Shown here: piece after piece, positions 9,362-18,262 of the stretch
How positions within the stretch are numbered: the first letter of the stretch is position 1
How the letters are laid out: every line of letters starts with the position of its first letter
DNA from: Massilia sp. MS-15
GTDB lineage: Bacteria > Pseudomonadota > Gammaproteobacteria > Burkholderiales > Burkholderiaceae_D
Assembly (NCBI RefSeq): GCF_020176695.1
Contig: NZ_JAIWIA010000009.1
Coordinates: 1-64,000 of the forward strand
Reading direction: 5' to 3'
Length of the DNA stretch: 64,000 nucleotides
Translations under genes and position numbers: made by a program
Notes under the pieces: generated by a model
The model's database searches: none
What the model was told of the DNA's origin: nothing
Seen by the model: only the letters and a program-made list of their open reading frames with translations

Positions 9362-9387
9362 AGCCCAGTCTTCGGACTGGGCTTTTT
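9362..9387 (+). terminator. Intrinsic terminator of tRNA-His
   Basis: A perfect AGCCCAGTC / GACTGGGCT stem with a TTCG tetraloop, followed by five T residues. Confidence 0.9.
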
Positions 9388-9445
9388 GCTGTTTGCTCTG
9401 CCTGGCTCCTCCGTCTTGTAGCGCGACGCGGCCAGCGCCAGGCGC

Positions 9446-10060
9446 TCAGCGAACCGCTTTCCTGGTATTACGGCGACGCGTGAGCGCTGCCCCAAGCACG
9501 CCGAGGCCGATAAGTGCGACCGACGCCGGCTCGGGAATCTGCCGGATCTGCCCGGTCGCGCCGAAGCAGGGCCTGCCCTCCTCGCTCACCCACCCGCAGC
9601 CTTTCATGCCGGCATCGCTTTCAGCCTCATAGATGGTGAAATTCGGCCCACCCATGAAGCCCGTCGACATGCCGAACTGGCTATTGTAGTTGTGGGCATA
9701 GATGCCACCTGTCAGGTGCCGGCCCGGGCCGAAGCGGATGTCCATGTCCAGGATGACCGGACCGGGGTCGGTAATGCCCTTGCGTGGCTTCCATGTGATT
9801 TCGCCTTCCGTGCCGGTGCCGTAATAGAAACTGAGCAGGCCGGATTGCGGAAACAAGGTGTCCTGAAAAGCGTTTTCGTCCACATCGATGCGCATCTGGA
9901 AGATACCGGATCGCACGACTGCCTTGTTGAACTCAAGCAACAGTGAAATGCCATGCGGCGCAATGTCGTTTGTCGCGTGCCACTTGTACCAGATGCCGGC
10001 GGTGGCGAGCGGCGAAGCGCTCAACAAGATAGCGCAGGCCAAGGCCGATAAGCATTTCAT
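9446..10060 (-). CDS. PEP-CTERM sorting-domain exported protein
   Basis: A 204-residue protein. The start at 10060 gives a clean signal peptide (MKCLSALACAILLSASPLATA) and is preceded by GGGGA. The last 28 residues form a PEP-CTERM tag: PEPASVALIGLGVLGAALT, then an arginine-rich tail. That tag directs processing by an exosortase/archaeosortase-type enzyme and export to the outer surface, usually with exopolysaccharide. The central 150 residues have no domain I recognise. No exosortase gene lies in the window, so the sorting enzyme must be elsewhere. It is monocistronic between tRNA-His and the persulfide dioxygenase. Confidence 0.85.
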   Translation of the reverse strand: MKCLSALACAILLSASPLATAGIWYKWHATNDIAPHGISLLLEFNKAVVRSGIFQMRIDVDENAFQDTLFPQSGLLSFYYGTGTEGEITWKPRKGITDPGPVILDMDIRFGPGRHLTGGIYAHNYNSQFGMSTGFMGGPNFTIYEAESDAGMKGCGWVSEEGRPCFGATGQIRQIPEPASVALIGLGVLGAALTRRRNTRKAVR

Positions 10061-10204
10061 GGTTTCCCCGTATCGTTGTGCTGCGCATGCCTGATGCAAG
10101 ACTGATGCCAAGGAAGTTTTCTTTTCGTAAGGCCTTGAATCCATGGCGACTATTCGTGTCGCATAAACTCGTCGTGGCCTGCGTGTAAATATTGCCGACG
10201 ATTC

Positions 10205-10954
10205 TTATCCTTGCGGACTCTCCGTCATTTGGCGGCAGTAATTGCTCAGGTTCTCAGGTAAATCAGCTGGGCAGACGCCGCACTGCTGGTTACCGGGCAC
10301 CGCATAATCAATGAACTTCGGATATGGCAAATTCAGGCCCGCCATGATTTCCCGGAACTCTTCGATGCTGCGCTCGCCACCCAGGCGGGGATTGCGCTGT
10401 TTCTCCTGAATTACAGACGATACCCAACGCTTCTGATAGTCATGGGCCGGATACACCAGCGTTTCATCGGGCAGCGCAAACAGCTTGCCGCGCACGCTGT
10501 GATACAGCGCGTCGGCATCGCCCTGCTGGAAGTCGGTCCGCCCGCATCCTTCGATCAGCAGCGCGTCGCCCGTGAACACGCGCTCGCCCAGCACGTAGGC
10601 GAAATGTCCCGCCGTGTGGCCTGGCGTATGCAGCGGCTGGAACACCATCGTGCCGACCTCGAATGGCCTGCCCTCCTCCAGCTGCACATCGGCGCATGCC
10701 ACGCGCTCGGCGGCGGGCGCGGCAATCGCGCTCCCGACCCTGTTCTTGAGCTCCAGGGCGGCCGTGATGTGGTCGGCATGCACGTGCGTGTCGACGCTGT
10801 AGGCAAGCTTCAGGCCCAGGCGCTGGACTTCGGCCAGGTCACGCTCGAGCGTCACGACCACCGGGTCGATCAGGACGGCCTGTCCGGTTTCCGGGCAACC
10901 GATCAGGTAGGTGTAGGTGCTGGACAAGGGTTCGAACAGCTGGCGGAAGATCAT
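10205..10954 (-). CDS. ETHE1-like persulfide dioxygenase (MBL fold)
   Basis: A 249-residue metallo-beta-lactamase-fold protein of the ETHE1/Blh group, which oxidises glutathione persulfide to sulfite and glutathione with a mononuclear iron. The metal motif THVHADH is near residue 56. LHTPGHTAGH, FTGDALLIEGCGRTDFQ and YPAHDY supply the remaining ligands and the ETHE1 signature. About 25 residues at the C-terminus beyond the usual end include a CGVC pair, which is unusual and could be a redox site. It stands apart from the main sulfur locus 14 kb away, which carries two more homologues. Confidence 0.85.
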   Translation of the reverse strand: MIFRQLFEPLSSTYTYLIGCPETGQAVLIDPVVVTLERDLAEVQRLGLKLAYSVDTHVHADHITAALELKNRVGSAIAAPAAERVACADVQLEEGRPFEVGTMVFQPLHTPGHTAGHFAYVLGERVFTGDALLIEGCGRTDFQQGDADALYHSVRGKLFALPDETLVYPAHDYQKRWVSSVIQEKQRNPRLGGERSIEEFREIMAGLNLPYPKFIDYAVPGNQQCGVCPADLPENLSNYCRQMTESPQG

Positions 10955-11156
10955 GCGCTATCTCCTTCTGGGCGCAGGCTTGCGCCCCCTTCGCACCAGT
11001 ATAGGGGGGCGCCGCGAAGCCGGGCGCGCGCCATCGCCCTTCGTCCCGGGCGCTAACGCGCCGTTCATCCTGTACCCGTATGATGCTTTCCGGAGGCCCT
11101 GCGGACGCCGCGGCCATGGACGACTGCGATGCAGCTTAACGGTAAGGAGCGCCCTG

Positions 11157-11963
11157 GTGGATGGGATGGACTGGAATGGATGGATGGCACCGGCGCTCGG
11201 CTTGTGCGCCCTTGCCATGGTCAGCTGGTGGTACCAGCACAGCCGCGGCTGGCGCAGCTGGCCGGTGATCTGGAAAACTGTCCTCGGCAGCCTGGCAGCG
11301 GCGCGCATTACCTTCGTGCTGCAGAACGCAGCGGACTACCTGGCCGACCCGCTGTCGATCGCGAACCTCGGCGACGGCGGATTCTCGGATGCCGCCGGCA
11401 TCCTGACCGCGCTGGTGCTGGGCTTGCACCTGACGGCGCGCAGCGGCACGCCGCGCCGCCCGCTCCTGGCCGCCTTCGTGGCCGGCGCCGTGGCCTGGAC
11501 AGGCGGCGCCATCGCCACCGCCGGCCTCGGCCCACGCAGTACGCCGCTACCGCTGGTGGCGCTGAAACGCCTGGATGGCACACCGGTGCAGTTGCATGCG
11601 CTGGCCGGCAAGCCGATGGTGGTGAACCTGTGGGCGACGTGGTGCCCGCCCTGCCGGCGCGAGATGCCCGCGCTGGAAGAGGCCCAGCGGCGTTACCCCG
11701 GCATCCGCTTCGTGTTCATCAACCAGGGGGAGGACGCGGCAACGATCCAGGCCTTCATGGCGCAGCAAGAACTGGGGCTCGGGAACGTGTTCACCGATCG
11801 GGCGCGGCAGGCGGGGCGCCGCACCGGCTCGTTTGCCATGCCGACCACGCTGTTCTACGACAAGGACGGGCGCCTGGTCCTGCGTCACATGGGGGAACTC
11901 GACCGCGACGGCCTCGACCGCCGCCTGGAGAAGTTCATGACGGGAAGCGCGGGCCAGCGCTGA
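11157..11963 (+). CDS. Membrane-anchored TlpA-like thiol:disulfide protein
   Basis: A 268-residue protein in two parts. Three or four hydrophobic segments occupy residues 1-110, with an NLGDGGFSDAAG loop reminiscent of prolipoprotein diacylglyceryl transferase membrane regions. A C-terminal TlpA/ResA thioredoxin domain occupies about 120-262, with the active site WATWCPPCRREMP. The thioredoxin part should face the periplasm and reduce or scramble disulfides. The GTG at 11157 is chosen because AAGGAG ends 7 bases before it; the ATG at 11166 would be 16 bases away. It has the same two-part plan, and nearly the same length, as the gene at 16609-17415, so the two are paralogues. Confidence 0.8.
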   Translation: MDGMDWNGWMAPALGLCALAMVSWWYQHSRGWRSWPVIWKTVLGSLAAARITFVLQNAADYLADPLSIANLGDGGFSDAAGILTALVLGLHLTARSGTPRRPLLAAFVAGAVAWTGGAIATAGLGPRSTPLPLVALKRLDGTPVQLHALAGKPMVVNLWATWCPPCRREMPALEEAQRRYPGIRFVFINQGEDAATIQAFMAQQELGLGNVFTDRARQAGRRTGSFAMPTTLFYDKDGRLVLRHMGELDRDGLDRRLEKFMTGSAGQR

Positions 11964-12001
11964 CCAGGGCCCGCAGGCCCTTCATCCCCCGTCCGCCGCG
12001 C

Positions 12002-13612
12002 TCAGGCTGCCGCCGTCAGCGCCAGGCGGGACGCCTGCGCAGCACCGCGCGCCAGGCGCTGCGCGGGCACGGACGGTTCCACGGCGAGCTTGAAGGTGCT
12101 GACGACCGCCAGCAGCTCCTGTGCCTGCACCTGCATGGAGTCCGCCGCCGCTGCCGCCTCTTCCACCAGTGCCGCATTCTGCTGCGTGACCTGGTCCATC
12201 TGGGCAATGGCCTGGTTGACCTGGGCAATCCCGGCACTCTGCTCCTGGCCGGCCAGCGTGATTTCAGCCATGATGTCGGTGACGCGCTTCACGCTGACCA
12301 CCACCTCGCTCATGGTGTCGCCAGCGGCATTGACGAGCTTGCTACCAGCATCGACCTTGCCCACCGAGTCTTCGATCAGCGTCTTGATCTCTTTCGCCGC
12401 CGCCGCGCTACGCTGGGCCAGGTTGCGCACTTCCGAGGCCACGACCGCGAAACCACGGCCCTGCTCGCCCGCTCGCGCCGCCTCCACCGCAGCGTTCAGC
12501 GCCAGGATGTTGGTCTGGAAGGCGATGCCGTCGATCACGCCGATGATGTCGGCAATGCGCCTGGAGGCGTCGTTGATCGCCCCCATCGTGCCCACCACTT
12601 CTTCCACCACCTGGCCGCCGCGCAATGCGACCTGGGAAGCTGTCGTGGCCAGCTCGTTGGCATGGCGCACGCTGTCGGTGTTCTGCTGCACGGTACTGGT
12701 GAGTTCCTCCATCGAGGCCGCGGTTTCTTCGAGCGAACTGGCCTGCTCTTCGGTGCGTGCGGACAGGTCGAGGTTGCCGGCGGCGATTTCGCCCGACGCG
12801 GCCGTGATCGCATCCGTGCCGTTGCGCACCTTCTGCACCAGGGTGGCAAGACTCTGCTGCATCTGGCGCATGGCGAACATCAAGCTGGCCTGGTTGCGTT
12901 CGTCATCGAGGGCGATCTGCACGGTCAGGTCGCCGGCCGCGATCGCACCGGCGATGCGCGCGGCATAGTCCGGCTCGCCGCCAAGCTGGCGGGTGATGCT
13001 GCGGGTGAGCCAGAACGCGACGGCGCCGCCGGCGATGATGGCGAAGGCCGCAAGGACCAGGCTTAGCGAGAACATGGCCTGCGTCTGTGCGGCCAGTTCG
13101 GTCTTGACCTGGTCTGCAGCGGCATTTTTATCCTTTAGGATCTTCAGCATTTCCGCGCGCATTTCGCGCCATACCGGGGTTTCCTCTGCGTTCAGCGTGC
13201 TGACGCTTGCGGCTTCATCAGTCTTTACCAGCATGACGATACGATCCTGAATCGCGGCGCGTTGCTGCTGCATGTTTTCCAGCCTCGCCAGCACGGCATC
13301 CAATGCAGCATCGTTTTTTGCGAGTGCGCGCGCTCCCTTCATGGCGGCTTCAAAATCCTTGCGCGCAGTCGCCAGGTTCTTGTAGCCACCCTCATTGTTT
13401 GGGGACAAGACAATATTTCGAAGCGCCTGCCCCATCTGCAGGCCCTGCGCATACATCGTGTTAGCTTCGCCCAGGAATGCCTGGTCCTGGTCCACGAAGC
13501 TGCCAAAGCGCGAGCTTGCATCACGCATTCCCGAAATCGCGACAGCCAACGCGACCGCGAACAACACAAAGACAATGGCCATGCACAGCGCCATCTTGTT
13601 CCGTAGCTTCAT
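12002..13612 (-). CDS. Methyl-accepting chemotaxis protein
   Basis: A 536-residue class I chemoreceptor. A first membrane segment lies at about 8-27 and a periplasmic four-helix-bundle ligand region at about 30-190. A second membrane segment at about 193-215 is followed by HAMP and a long cytoplasmic signalling domain. The hairpin tip has the invariant [37 protein letters not shown] sequence. Unlike the chemoreceptor at 33057, it ends without a CheR-tethering pentapeptide. The start at 13612 (MKLRNKM) is preceded by GAGGAA. The ligand is unknown. Confidence 0.93.
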   Translation of the reverse strand: MKLRNKMALCMAIVFVLFAVALAVAISGMRDASSRFGSFVDQDQAFLGEANTMYAQGLQMGQALRNIVLSPNNEGGYKNLATARKDFEAAMKGARALAKNDAALDAVLARLENMQQQRAAIQDRIVMLVKTDEAASVSTLNAEETPVWREMRAEMLKILKDKNAAADQVKTELAAQTQAMFSLSLVLAAFAIIAGGAVAFWLTRSITRQLGGEPDYAARIAGAIAAGDLTVQIALDDERNQASLMFAMRQMQQSLATLVQKVRNGTDAITAASGEIAAGNLDLSARTEEQASSLEETAASMEELTSTVQQNTDSVRHANELATTASQVALRGGQVVEEVVGTMGAINDASRRIADIIGVIDGIAFQTNILALNAAVEAARAGEQGRGFAVVASEVRNLAQRSAAAAKEIKTLIEDSVGKVDAGSKLVNAAGDTMSEVVVSVKRVTDIMAEITLAGQEQSAGIAQVNQAIAQMDQVTQQNAALVEEAAAAADSMQVQAQELLAVVSTFKLAVEPSVPAQRLARGAAQASRLALTAAA

Positions 13613-13772
13613 TCTTTCCTCACATAATTCCATTACGCCGCGTGCACAGCAATTAGGGAAATTATGAGAGGAAAGATGTAATTCCTCACAGAAATAAATA
13701 GGCAGGAGTGCGTGTTTTCTGCCGGGATGACGCGGCCGAACAACATACATTCCTGGGATAAGCAAATGTGAC

Positions 13773-13802
13773 CAGCCTGCTCGTTGCAAAATAAGCAGGC
13801 TG
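13773..13802. repeat. Perfect stem-loop between dsbG and a chemoreceptor gene
   Basis: CAGCCTGCT at 13773-13781 is exactly complementary to AGCAGGCTG at 13794-13802, around a 12-base loop. There is no T tract on either strand, so it is not a standard terminator. It lies 105 bases beyond the end of the dsb operon and could stabilise that transcript's 3' end. The surrounding 13613-13906 shows nothing else I recognise. Confidence 0.4.
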
Positions 13803-13906
13803 AATTGGCAAGCTTGTCGTCATGTCATTTGCAACACGGGCGGCAGATCAGCTCACGTCGCCCCTGAACGCGCTTTGATGATTACCTATCCAACCCTCTC
13901 GGCGCA

Positions 13907-14734
13907 TCACTTGAACTTTGCCAGCGATGGATCGGTAACACGCTGCTCAGGCAGTCCAGTGATCGACGGTAGTTCGGACAAGCGCGGCATTCCACTCTTC
14001 ACCTGAACCTTGCCCTCCTTGTCCCGCCACACCACACCGGGAGTGCCTGCGATGCCGAAGCTCTCCATCAATTCGCCGTTCCTGCGAATCGACGCCGCAA
14101 CCGACGGATGTCCTTGTTCGGTCATGCCCGCCGCCGGCTTCCATGGCTTGCCGTGGTTCTGTTCCATGCGCCTGAACGCTGCAGTCTTGTCGGCCGCAGC
14201 AAGAACCTCGAGCGCTTTCGGCATGCTGGTCGGACCGAGCGTCGCCACCGGGATCCAGCGCACCTGGAGTCCTGCCGCCTGGTACGGCTGCACGGCGCGC
14301 CACATGAAGTGGCAGTAAGGGCAGTTCGCGTCGACGAAGGCATAGATGATGCTCTTCGGGTGCTTGACGGTACCCTCGGCGATGAAGGCCGATTTCTCCA
14401 GCTGCGCGAACGCCGCCGCGAAATCCGGCTTGGGGACATACATGTCTTCGTGCTGGGCCGACAGGTTCTGCCCGCGCTCGTCGATCAGCATGCCCGCCAG
14501 CAGCGTCTTGCCGTCTGCGGTCGTATAGGCGATCGAGTGGCGGCCGCCCTGGGACAAGACCCAGCCGGTCAACCCGGACGTCGCCGGGAACTGCTTGACC
14601 ACCTTGACGCCGGCGCCCACGGCGCGCTCGAGCACCGGCGGGGTCTGCTGGGCGGCGAAGACCGCACTGTGGATGGATGCTGCCGCGAGTGCGGCAACGA
14701 GTGCGACTGGTCGCGCGTGGTGGAAAACCTGCAT
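13907..14734 (-). CDS. dsbG: Thiol:disulfide interchange protein DsbG-like
   Basis: A 275-residue periplasmic protein of the DsbC/DsbG family. A signal peptide lies at about 1-29 (ending SAVFAAQ), a small N-terminal dimerisation domain at about 30-105, and a thioredoxin domain with the active site NCPYC and the typical WIPVA strand. The cis-proline loop is seen as IAGTPGVVW. The CPYC dipeptide is that of DsbG-type isomerases or sulfenic-acid reductases. DsbD, encoded 35 bases upstream, is the usual source of electrons for such proteins, so the operon makes functional sense. The start at 14734 has CGGAG upstream. Confidence 0.88.
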   Translation of the reverse strand: MQVFHHARPVALVAALAAASIHSAVFAAQQTPPVLERAVGAGVKVVKQFPATSGLTGWVLSQGGRHSIAYTTADGKTLLAGMLIDERGQNLSAQHEDMYVPKPDFAAAFAQLEKSAFIAEGTVKHPKSIIYAFVDANCPYCHFMWRAVQPYQAAGLQVRWIPVATLGPTSMPKALEVLAAADKTAAFRRMEQNHGKPWKPAAGMTEQGHPSVAASIRRNGELMESFGIAGTPGVVWRDKEGKVQVKSGMPRLSELPSITGLPEQRVTDPSLAKFK

Positions 14735-14769
14735 GTCAACTCCGATAAACAAGGTAGTGAAGGTGGTGG

Positions 14770-16563
14770 TCACGGTTGGCGGCCCGTTTGCGCGGCCTCG
14801 GCCTTGCGCAACGAAGCGAGGAAGGCATCGGCATCCTCGTAGCCGATGACCCTGGTGCCGCCGAGCTCGCGGCCGTCGGCGCCGAAGAAGATGATCCCCG
14901 GCGGCCCGAACAGGCCGAAGCGCTTGAGCAGGGCCTGGTCCGCCGCATTGTTGGCGGAGACGTCGGCCTGGAGCAGCAGCATCTGTCCGAAGCGCTCCTG
15001 GACACGGGGATCGGAGAAGGTGAATCGTTCCATCTCCTTGCACGACACGCACCAGTCCGCGTAAAAGTCGAGCATGACGGTCTTGCCGGGGCTGCTTGCA
15101 AGGATGGCATCGAGCTCGTCGACCGAGCGGACACGCTGGAACGGTGTCTCTCCATGCGCCTCGGCTGTTGCAAACGGCGCCAGGGGATCGCTGCCGCCGG
15201 CGGCCAGCCCTGCCAGCTGCGTCAGGCCAAGCACCCCGGCGACCAGGCCGGCCGCCACCGCGGCCAGACGGCGAGGACGCGGCAGCAGCAGCGACACGGC
15301 AGAACCCAGGCCCAGCAAGCCCCAGCCCAGCATCAAAGCGCGAGACGGCAGGACTGGCGCAGCGATCCACAGCGCGGTGCCAAGCATCAGCACGCCAAAG
15401 AAGCGCTTGACGCCGACCATCCAGGCCCCGGCTCGCGGCAGGAATGCGCCCGCCGAGGCGCCGACCAGCAGCAGCGGCAAGCTCATGCCGGCGGCCATGG
15501 CGAACAGCGCACTGCCGCCGATGAAGGCATCCCTGGTCTGGCTGAGGTACACCAGCGCGCCCGCGAGCGGCGCGGCGACGCAGGGCCCGACGATCAATGC
15601 CGAGATCGCTCCCATCGCAAACACGCCGGCGTGGGTGCCTGCCCCTTGGCGCTTGGACGCTCCCGTCAGGCGCGACTGGATCACCGCTGGCATCTGCAGC
15701 TCGAACACGCCGAACATCGGCAGCGCCAGCACGACCATCAGGAAGGCGAACGCGCCCAGCACCCAGGCGTTCTGCAGTGCCGCCGCCAGTCCTTCGCCCG
15801 CCAGGCCTGCCGCCACGCCCATCGCGGTGTACACGATCGCCATGCCGAACGAATACGATACCGACAGGCCCAGCCCCCGCAGGCGCGACGCGGAACCCTT
15901 GGCGCCGACGATGATCGACGAAAGGATCGGCAACATCGGCAGCACGCAGGGCGTGAACGACAGGCCAAGGCCGAGCAGAAGGAACATCGGGACGATCACC
16001 GCCAGCTCGCGGCTGATCAATGCCCGTTCGATGCGTCCGCTATCGCTGTCGTTCGCGGGCACACTCTCCGGCACGGCGGGGGCCGGGGACGAACCCGTGG
16101 GCCCGCCGGCGGCCAGGACTGCGCTCGATACCATCGGCGGGTAGCACAAGCCCTTGTCCGAGCAACCCTGCGACGTGGTCTTCAACGTAAAATTTCCGTT
16201 CCGGTCTACGGGAATACGCAGCTTGACGACGCCCCGGTAGGTTTCCATCTCCTTCTGGAAGGTTTCGTCGAAGTGCTTTTCGCCAGCCGGGAAGGCAGGC
16301 TGTCCGAGCCGGGCCTGTGCGGCTTCGAATGCGAAGCGCTCGCGGTACATGTAATACCCTGGCGCGATGTCGAAGCGCACTTCGGCCGTCCGTCCGTCGA
16401 CCATGGTGGCGGCGAAGCGGAATGCCTGCTCGGGAGGCAGGAAATCGTCGTCGGCTGCTGTCGCGATGCCGGAGGCTGCAAGCAGCAGAGCGGCTAGCTG
16501 CGCCAGCAGAAGCGCACGCAGGCATTGATAAAATTTGGGTACCGTCCGGGATATGAAAACCAT
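14770..16563 (-). CDS. dsbD: Protein-disulfide reductase DsbD
   Basis: A 597-residue inner-membrane electron carrier with all three DsbD modules. After a signal peptide, an immunoglobulin-like alpha domain contains the CSDKGLCYPP cysteine pair. An eight-helix beta domain follows, with cysteines in FTPCVLPM and VGPCVAAPL. The C-terminal gamma thioredoxin domain has the active site ADWCVSCKEME. It passes electrons from cytoplasmic thioredoxin to periplasmic partners, here most likely the TlpA-like protein encoded 45 bases upstream and the DsbG encoded downstream. Length is typical. Confidence 0.93.
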   Translation of the reverse strand: MVFISRTVPKFYQCLRALLLAQLAALLLAASGIATAADDDFLPPEQAFRFAATMVDGRTAEVRFDIAPGYYMYRERFAFEAAQARLGQPAFPAGEKHFDETFQKEMETYRGVVKLRIPVDRNGNFTLKTTSQGCSDKGLCYPPMVSSAVLAAGGPTGSSPAPAVPESVPANDSDSGRIERALISRELAVIVPMFLLLGLGLSFTPCVLPMLPILSSIIVGAKGSASRLRGLGLSVSYSFGMAIVYTAMGVAAGLAGEGLAAALQNAWVLGAFAFLMVVLALPMFGVFELQMPAVIQSRLTGASKRQGAGTHAGVFAMGAISALIVGPCVAAPLAGALVYLSQTRDAFIGGSALFAMAAGMSLPLLLVGASAGAFLPRAGAWMVGVKRFFGVLMLGTALWIAAPVLPSRALMLGWGLLGLGSAVSLLLPRPRRLAAVAAGLVAGVLGLTQLAGLAAGGSDPLAPFATAEAHGETPFQRVRSVDELDAILASSPGKTVMLDFYADWCVSCKEMERFTFSDPRVQERFGQMLLLQADVSANNAADQALLKRFGLFGPPGIIFFGADGRELGGTRVIGYEDADAFLASLRKAEAAQTGRQP

Positions 16564-16608
16564 GCGCTGTCTCCTGTTTGTTGATGTGGCTATCGCAGGC
16601 TTTTTGGT

Positions 16609-17415
16609 TCAGCGCCTGCCGCGCAGGACGGCGAGGTGCTCGGCCAGCGTGGCGCTCGATACCTCGCCCATCCGCTTGTCGACCAGTATTCCCTTCGCGT
16701 CGAAGAACAGCGTGGTTGGCAAGCCCGGGGCGCCGGCTGCCTTGGCAAGTTCGCCGCCGGGGTCGAGCACCACATTGCGCAGCGGCAGCCCCTCGCCCTT
16801 CATGTAGGCACGTACGGTGGCGCTGTCTTCGCCCTGGTTGACGAACACGAAATTGAGGTCGCTCGCTTCCCGCTGTGCCTTGCCCAGCGCAGGCATTTCC
16901 CGCCTGCAGGGCGGGCACCAGCTGGCCCAGAGGTTGACCACCATCGGCTTGCCCGCAAACGCGGACAAGGGAACGGCACGCCCGTCGAGATCCTTCAGCG
17001 TCACCTCTGGCAAGGTTTGGGTGTCGGTAGCCAGGCGAAGCAGCCCGTTCCCGCCGATCCAGATGAAGAGGCCGGCCCATACGGCGCTGACGATCGCTGC
17101 GCGCTGGTCGGTCCTGCGCCATGCCAGGATGGCGCCAATGACGACGGCCGCCGTGAAGCCCGCGATTGGCGCCAATCCACCGTCGCGCAGGTCCGCCAGC
17201 CGCCAGGGCTCCTGCGCGTAGAGAGACCAGTAACGGGCAACGAAGGCAATGCGTGCAACGATTACCCCCCCGGCGATGATCAGCCACAGCGATCCCTCGG
17301 CCTTCACGCCGCGTGCGGTTGCAACCCGGTTGCCAATGGCGGAGCCGAGAATGATGGTGGCAAAGATGACCAGCAATTGCCCGGGCAAGGCGAGTGGTCC
17401 GAGTGTGACAGTCAT
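16609..17415 (-). CDS. Membrane-anchored TlpA-like thiol:disulfide protein, first gene of the dsb operon
   Basis: A 268-residue paralogue of the protein at 11157-11963. Several hydrophobic helices lie at about 8-110 with an LADLRDGGLAPIAG loop. A TlpA/ResA thioredoxin domain lies at about 120-262, with WASWCPPCRREMP and a cis-proline loop LPTTLFF. It is expected in the inner membrane with the thioredoxin domain in the periplasm. It heads a three-gene operon with dsbD and dsbG, and is divergent from the response-regulator gene at 17597. The arrangement recalls the Scs (suppressor of copper sensitivity) loci, in which membrane and periplasmic thioredoxins are paired with a DsbD homologue. Confidence 0.82.
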   Translation of the reverse strand: MTVTLGPLALPGQLLVIFATIILGSAIGNRVATARGVKAEGSLWLIIAGGVIVARIAFVARYWSLYAQEPWRLADLRDGGLAPIAGFTAAVVIGAILAWRRTDQRAAIVSAVWAGLFIWIGGNGLLRLATDTQTLPEVTLKDLDGRAVPLSAFAGKPMVVNLWASWCPPCRREMPALGKAQREASDLNFVFVNQGEDSATVRAYMKGEGLPLRNVVLDPGGELAKAAGAPGLPTTLFFDAKGILVDKRMGEVSSATLAEHLAVLRGRR

Positions 17416-17469
17416 GATGTTGTGCTTTCCTGCGCATGGCGCCTGGCGAATGGAGGCATCCTATGCCTT

Positions 17470-17498
17470 GCCGATTAGCACGGCATTAACGAATCGGC
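17470..17498. promoter_or_regulatory. Inverted repeat in the divergent dsb/two-component promoter region
   Basis: GCCGATT at 17470-17476 and its complement AATCGGC at 17492-17498 flank a 15-base centre. Nearby, GGCATTAACG at 17482-17491 and CGTTAATCGC at 17531-17540 are also inverted copies of each other. These lie between the divergent start codons at 17415 and 17597, so they are candidate response-regulator sites. No exact consensus is known to me. Confidence 0.35.
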
Positions 17499-17596
17499 CG
17501 AATCCCCAGGCTGCCTGCTCCGGCAATTCCCGTTAATCGCGGCATAACCGTAAAGCGGTAAGATCGCGGTTCCTGTTCTTACTACCCGGGTTATTC

Positions 17597-18262
17597 ATGC
17601 GTGTACTCGTCATTGAAGACGACGAACTGGTTGCCAGCGGCATCCTGGCCGGCTTGCGCCTGTCCGGAATCGGGGCCGACCATGTCGCCAATGCCTCGCA
17701 AGCGGACATGGCTGTGCAGACCGGCTGCTTTGATGTCCTCATCCTCGATCTCGGCCTTCCGGATACGGACGGGCTCAAGCTGCTCAAGCGCTGGCGCAGC
17801 GCGGGCAAGGACTGGCCCGTGCTGATCCTGACCGCACGCGACGACGTGCAGGACAAGGTGGCCGGCCTGCGCAGCGGCGCCGACGACTACCTCGTGAAAC
17901 CGTTCGAGCTCGACGAACTGGTCGCACGATTGCATGCCCTGCAGCGGCGCAGTGCCGGCCGCAGCGTCGACCGCATCGAGCATGGTCCGCTTGCCTTCGA
18001 TCCCGCCACCCAGGTGGTGACGCTGAATGGGGCTCCGGTCGAACTGTCGCGGCGCGAACTGGCCCTGCTCCAGGCCCTCCTCAACAGCGGCCAACGCATC
18101 CTCAGTACCGAGCAGGTCAAGGACAGCCTGTACGGACTGACCGACGGTGTCGAAAGCAACGCTCTCAACGTTCACATCTACCACCTGCGCCGCAAACTCG
18201 GCCCGAATATCGTGGAAACGGTGCGCGGCCTTGGGTACCGGCTCGGCAAGGCGGGAGCATGA
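17597..18262 (+). CDS. OmpR/PhoB-family response regulator
   Basis: A 221-residue two-component regulator. The receiver domain at about 1-115 has the acidic pair EDD near residue 8, the phospho-acceptor Asp in LILDLGLPD at about 51 and the conserved Lys in LVKPF at about 100. A C-terminal winged helix at about 125-218 ends VRGLGYRL, as in OmpR/QseB/PmrA regulators. It overlaps the kinase gene by four bases (ATGA) and is divergent from the dsb operon. The likely role is control of that periplasmic thiol system in response to an envelope or metal signal; this is inferred from position only. Confidence 0.93.
   Translation: MRVLVIEDDELVASGILAGLRLSGIGADHVANASQADMAVQTGCFDVLILDLGLPDTDGLKLLKRWRSAGKDWPVLILTARDDVQDKVAGLRSGADDYLVKPFELDELVARLHALQRRSAGRSVDRIEHGPLAFDPATQVVTLNGAPVELSRRELALLQALLNSGQRILSTEQVKDSLYGLTDGVESNALNVHIYHLRRKLGPNIVETVRGLGYRLGKAGA

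Noticed and set aside
13907-15370. A single 487-residue frame spanning dsbG and part of dsbD
   Set aside because: Only the last 275 residues match DsbG. The rest is an out-of-frame reading of dsbD, whose three modules are clear in another frame.
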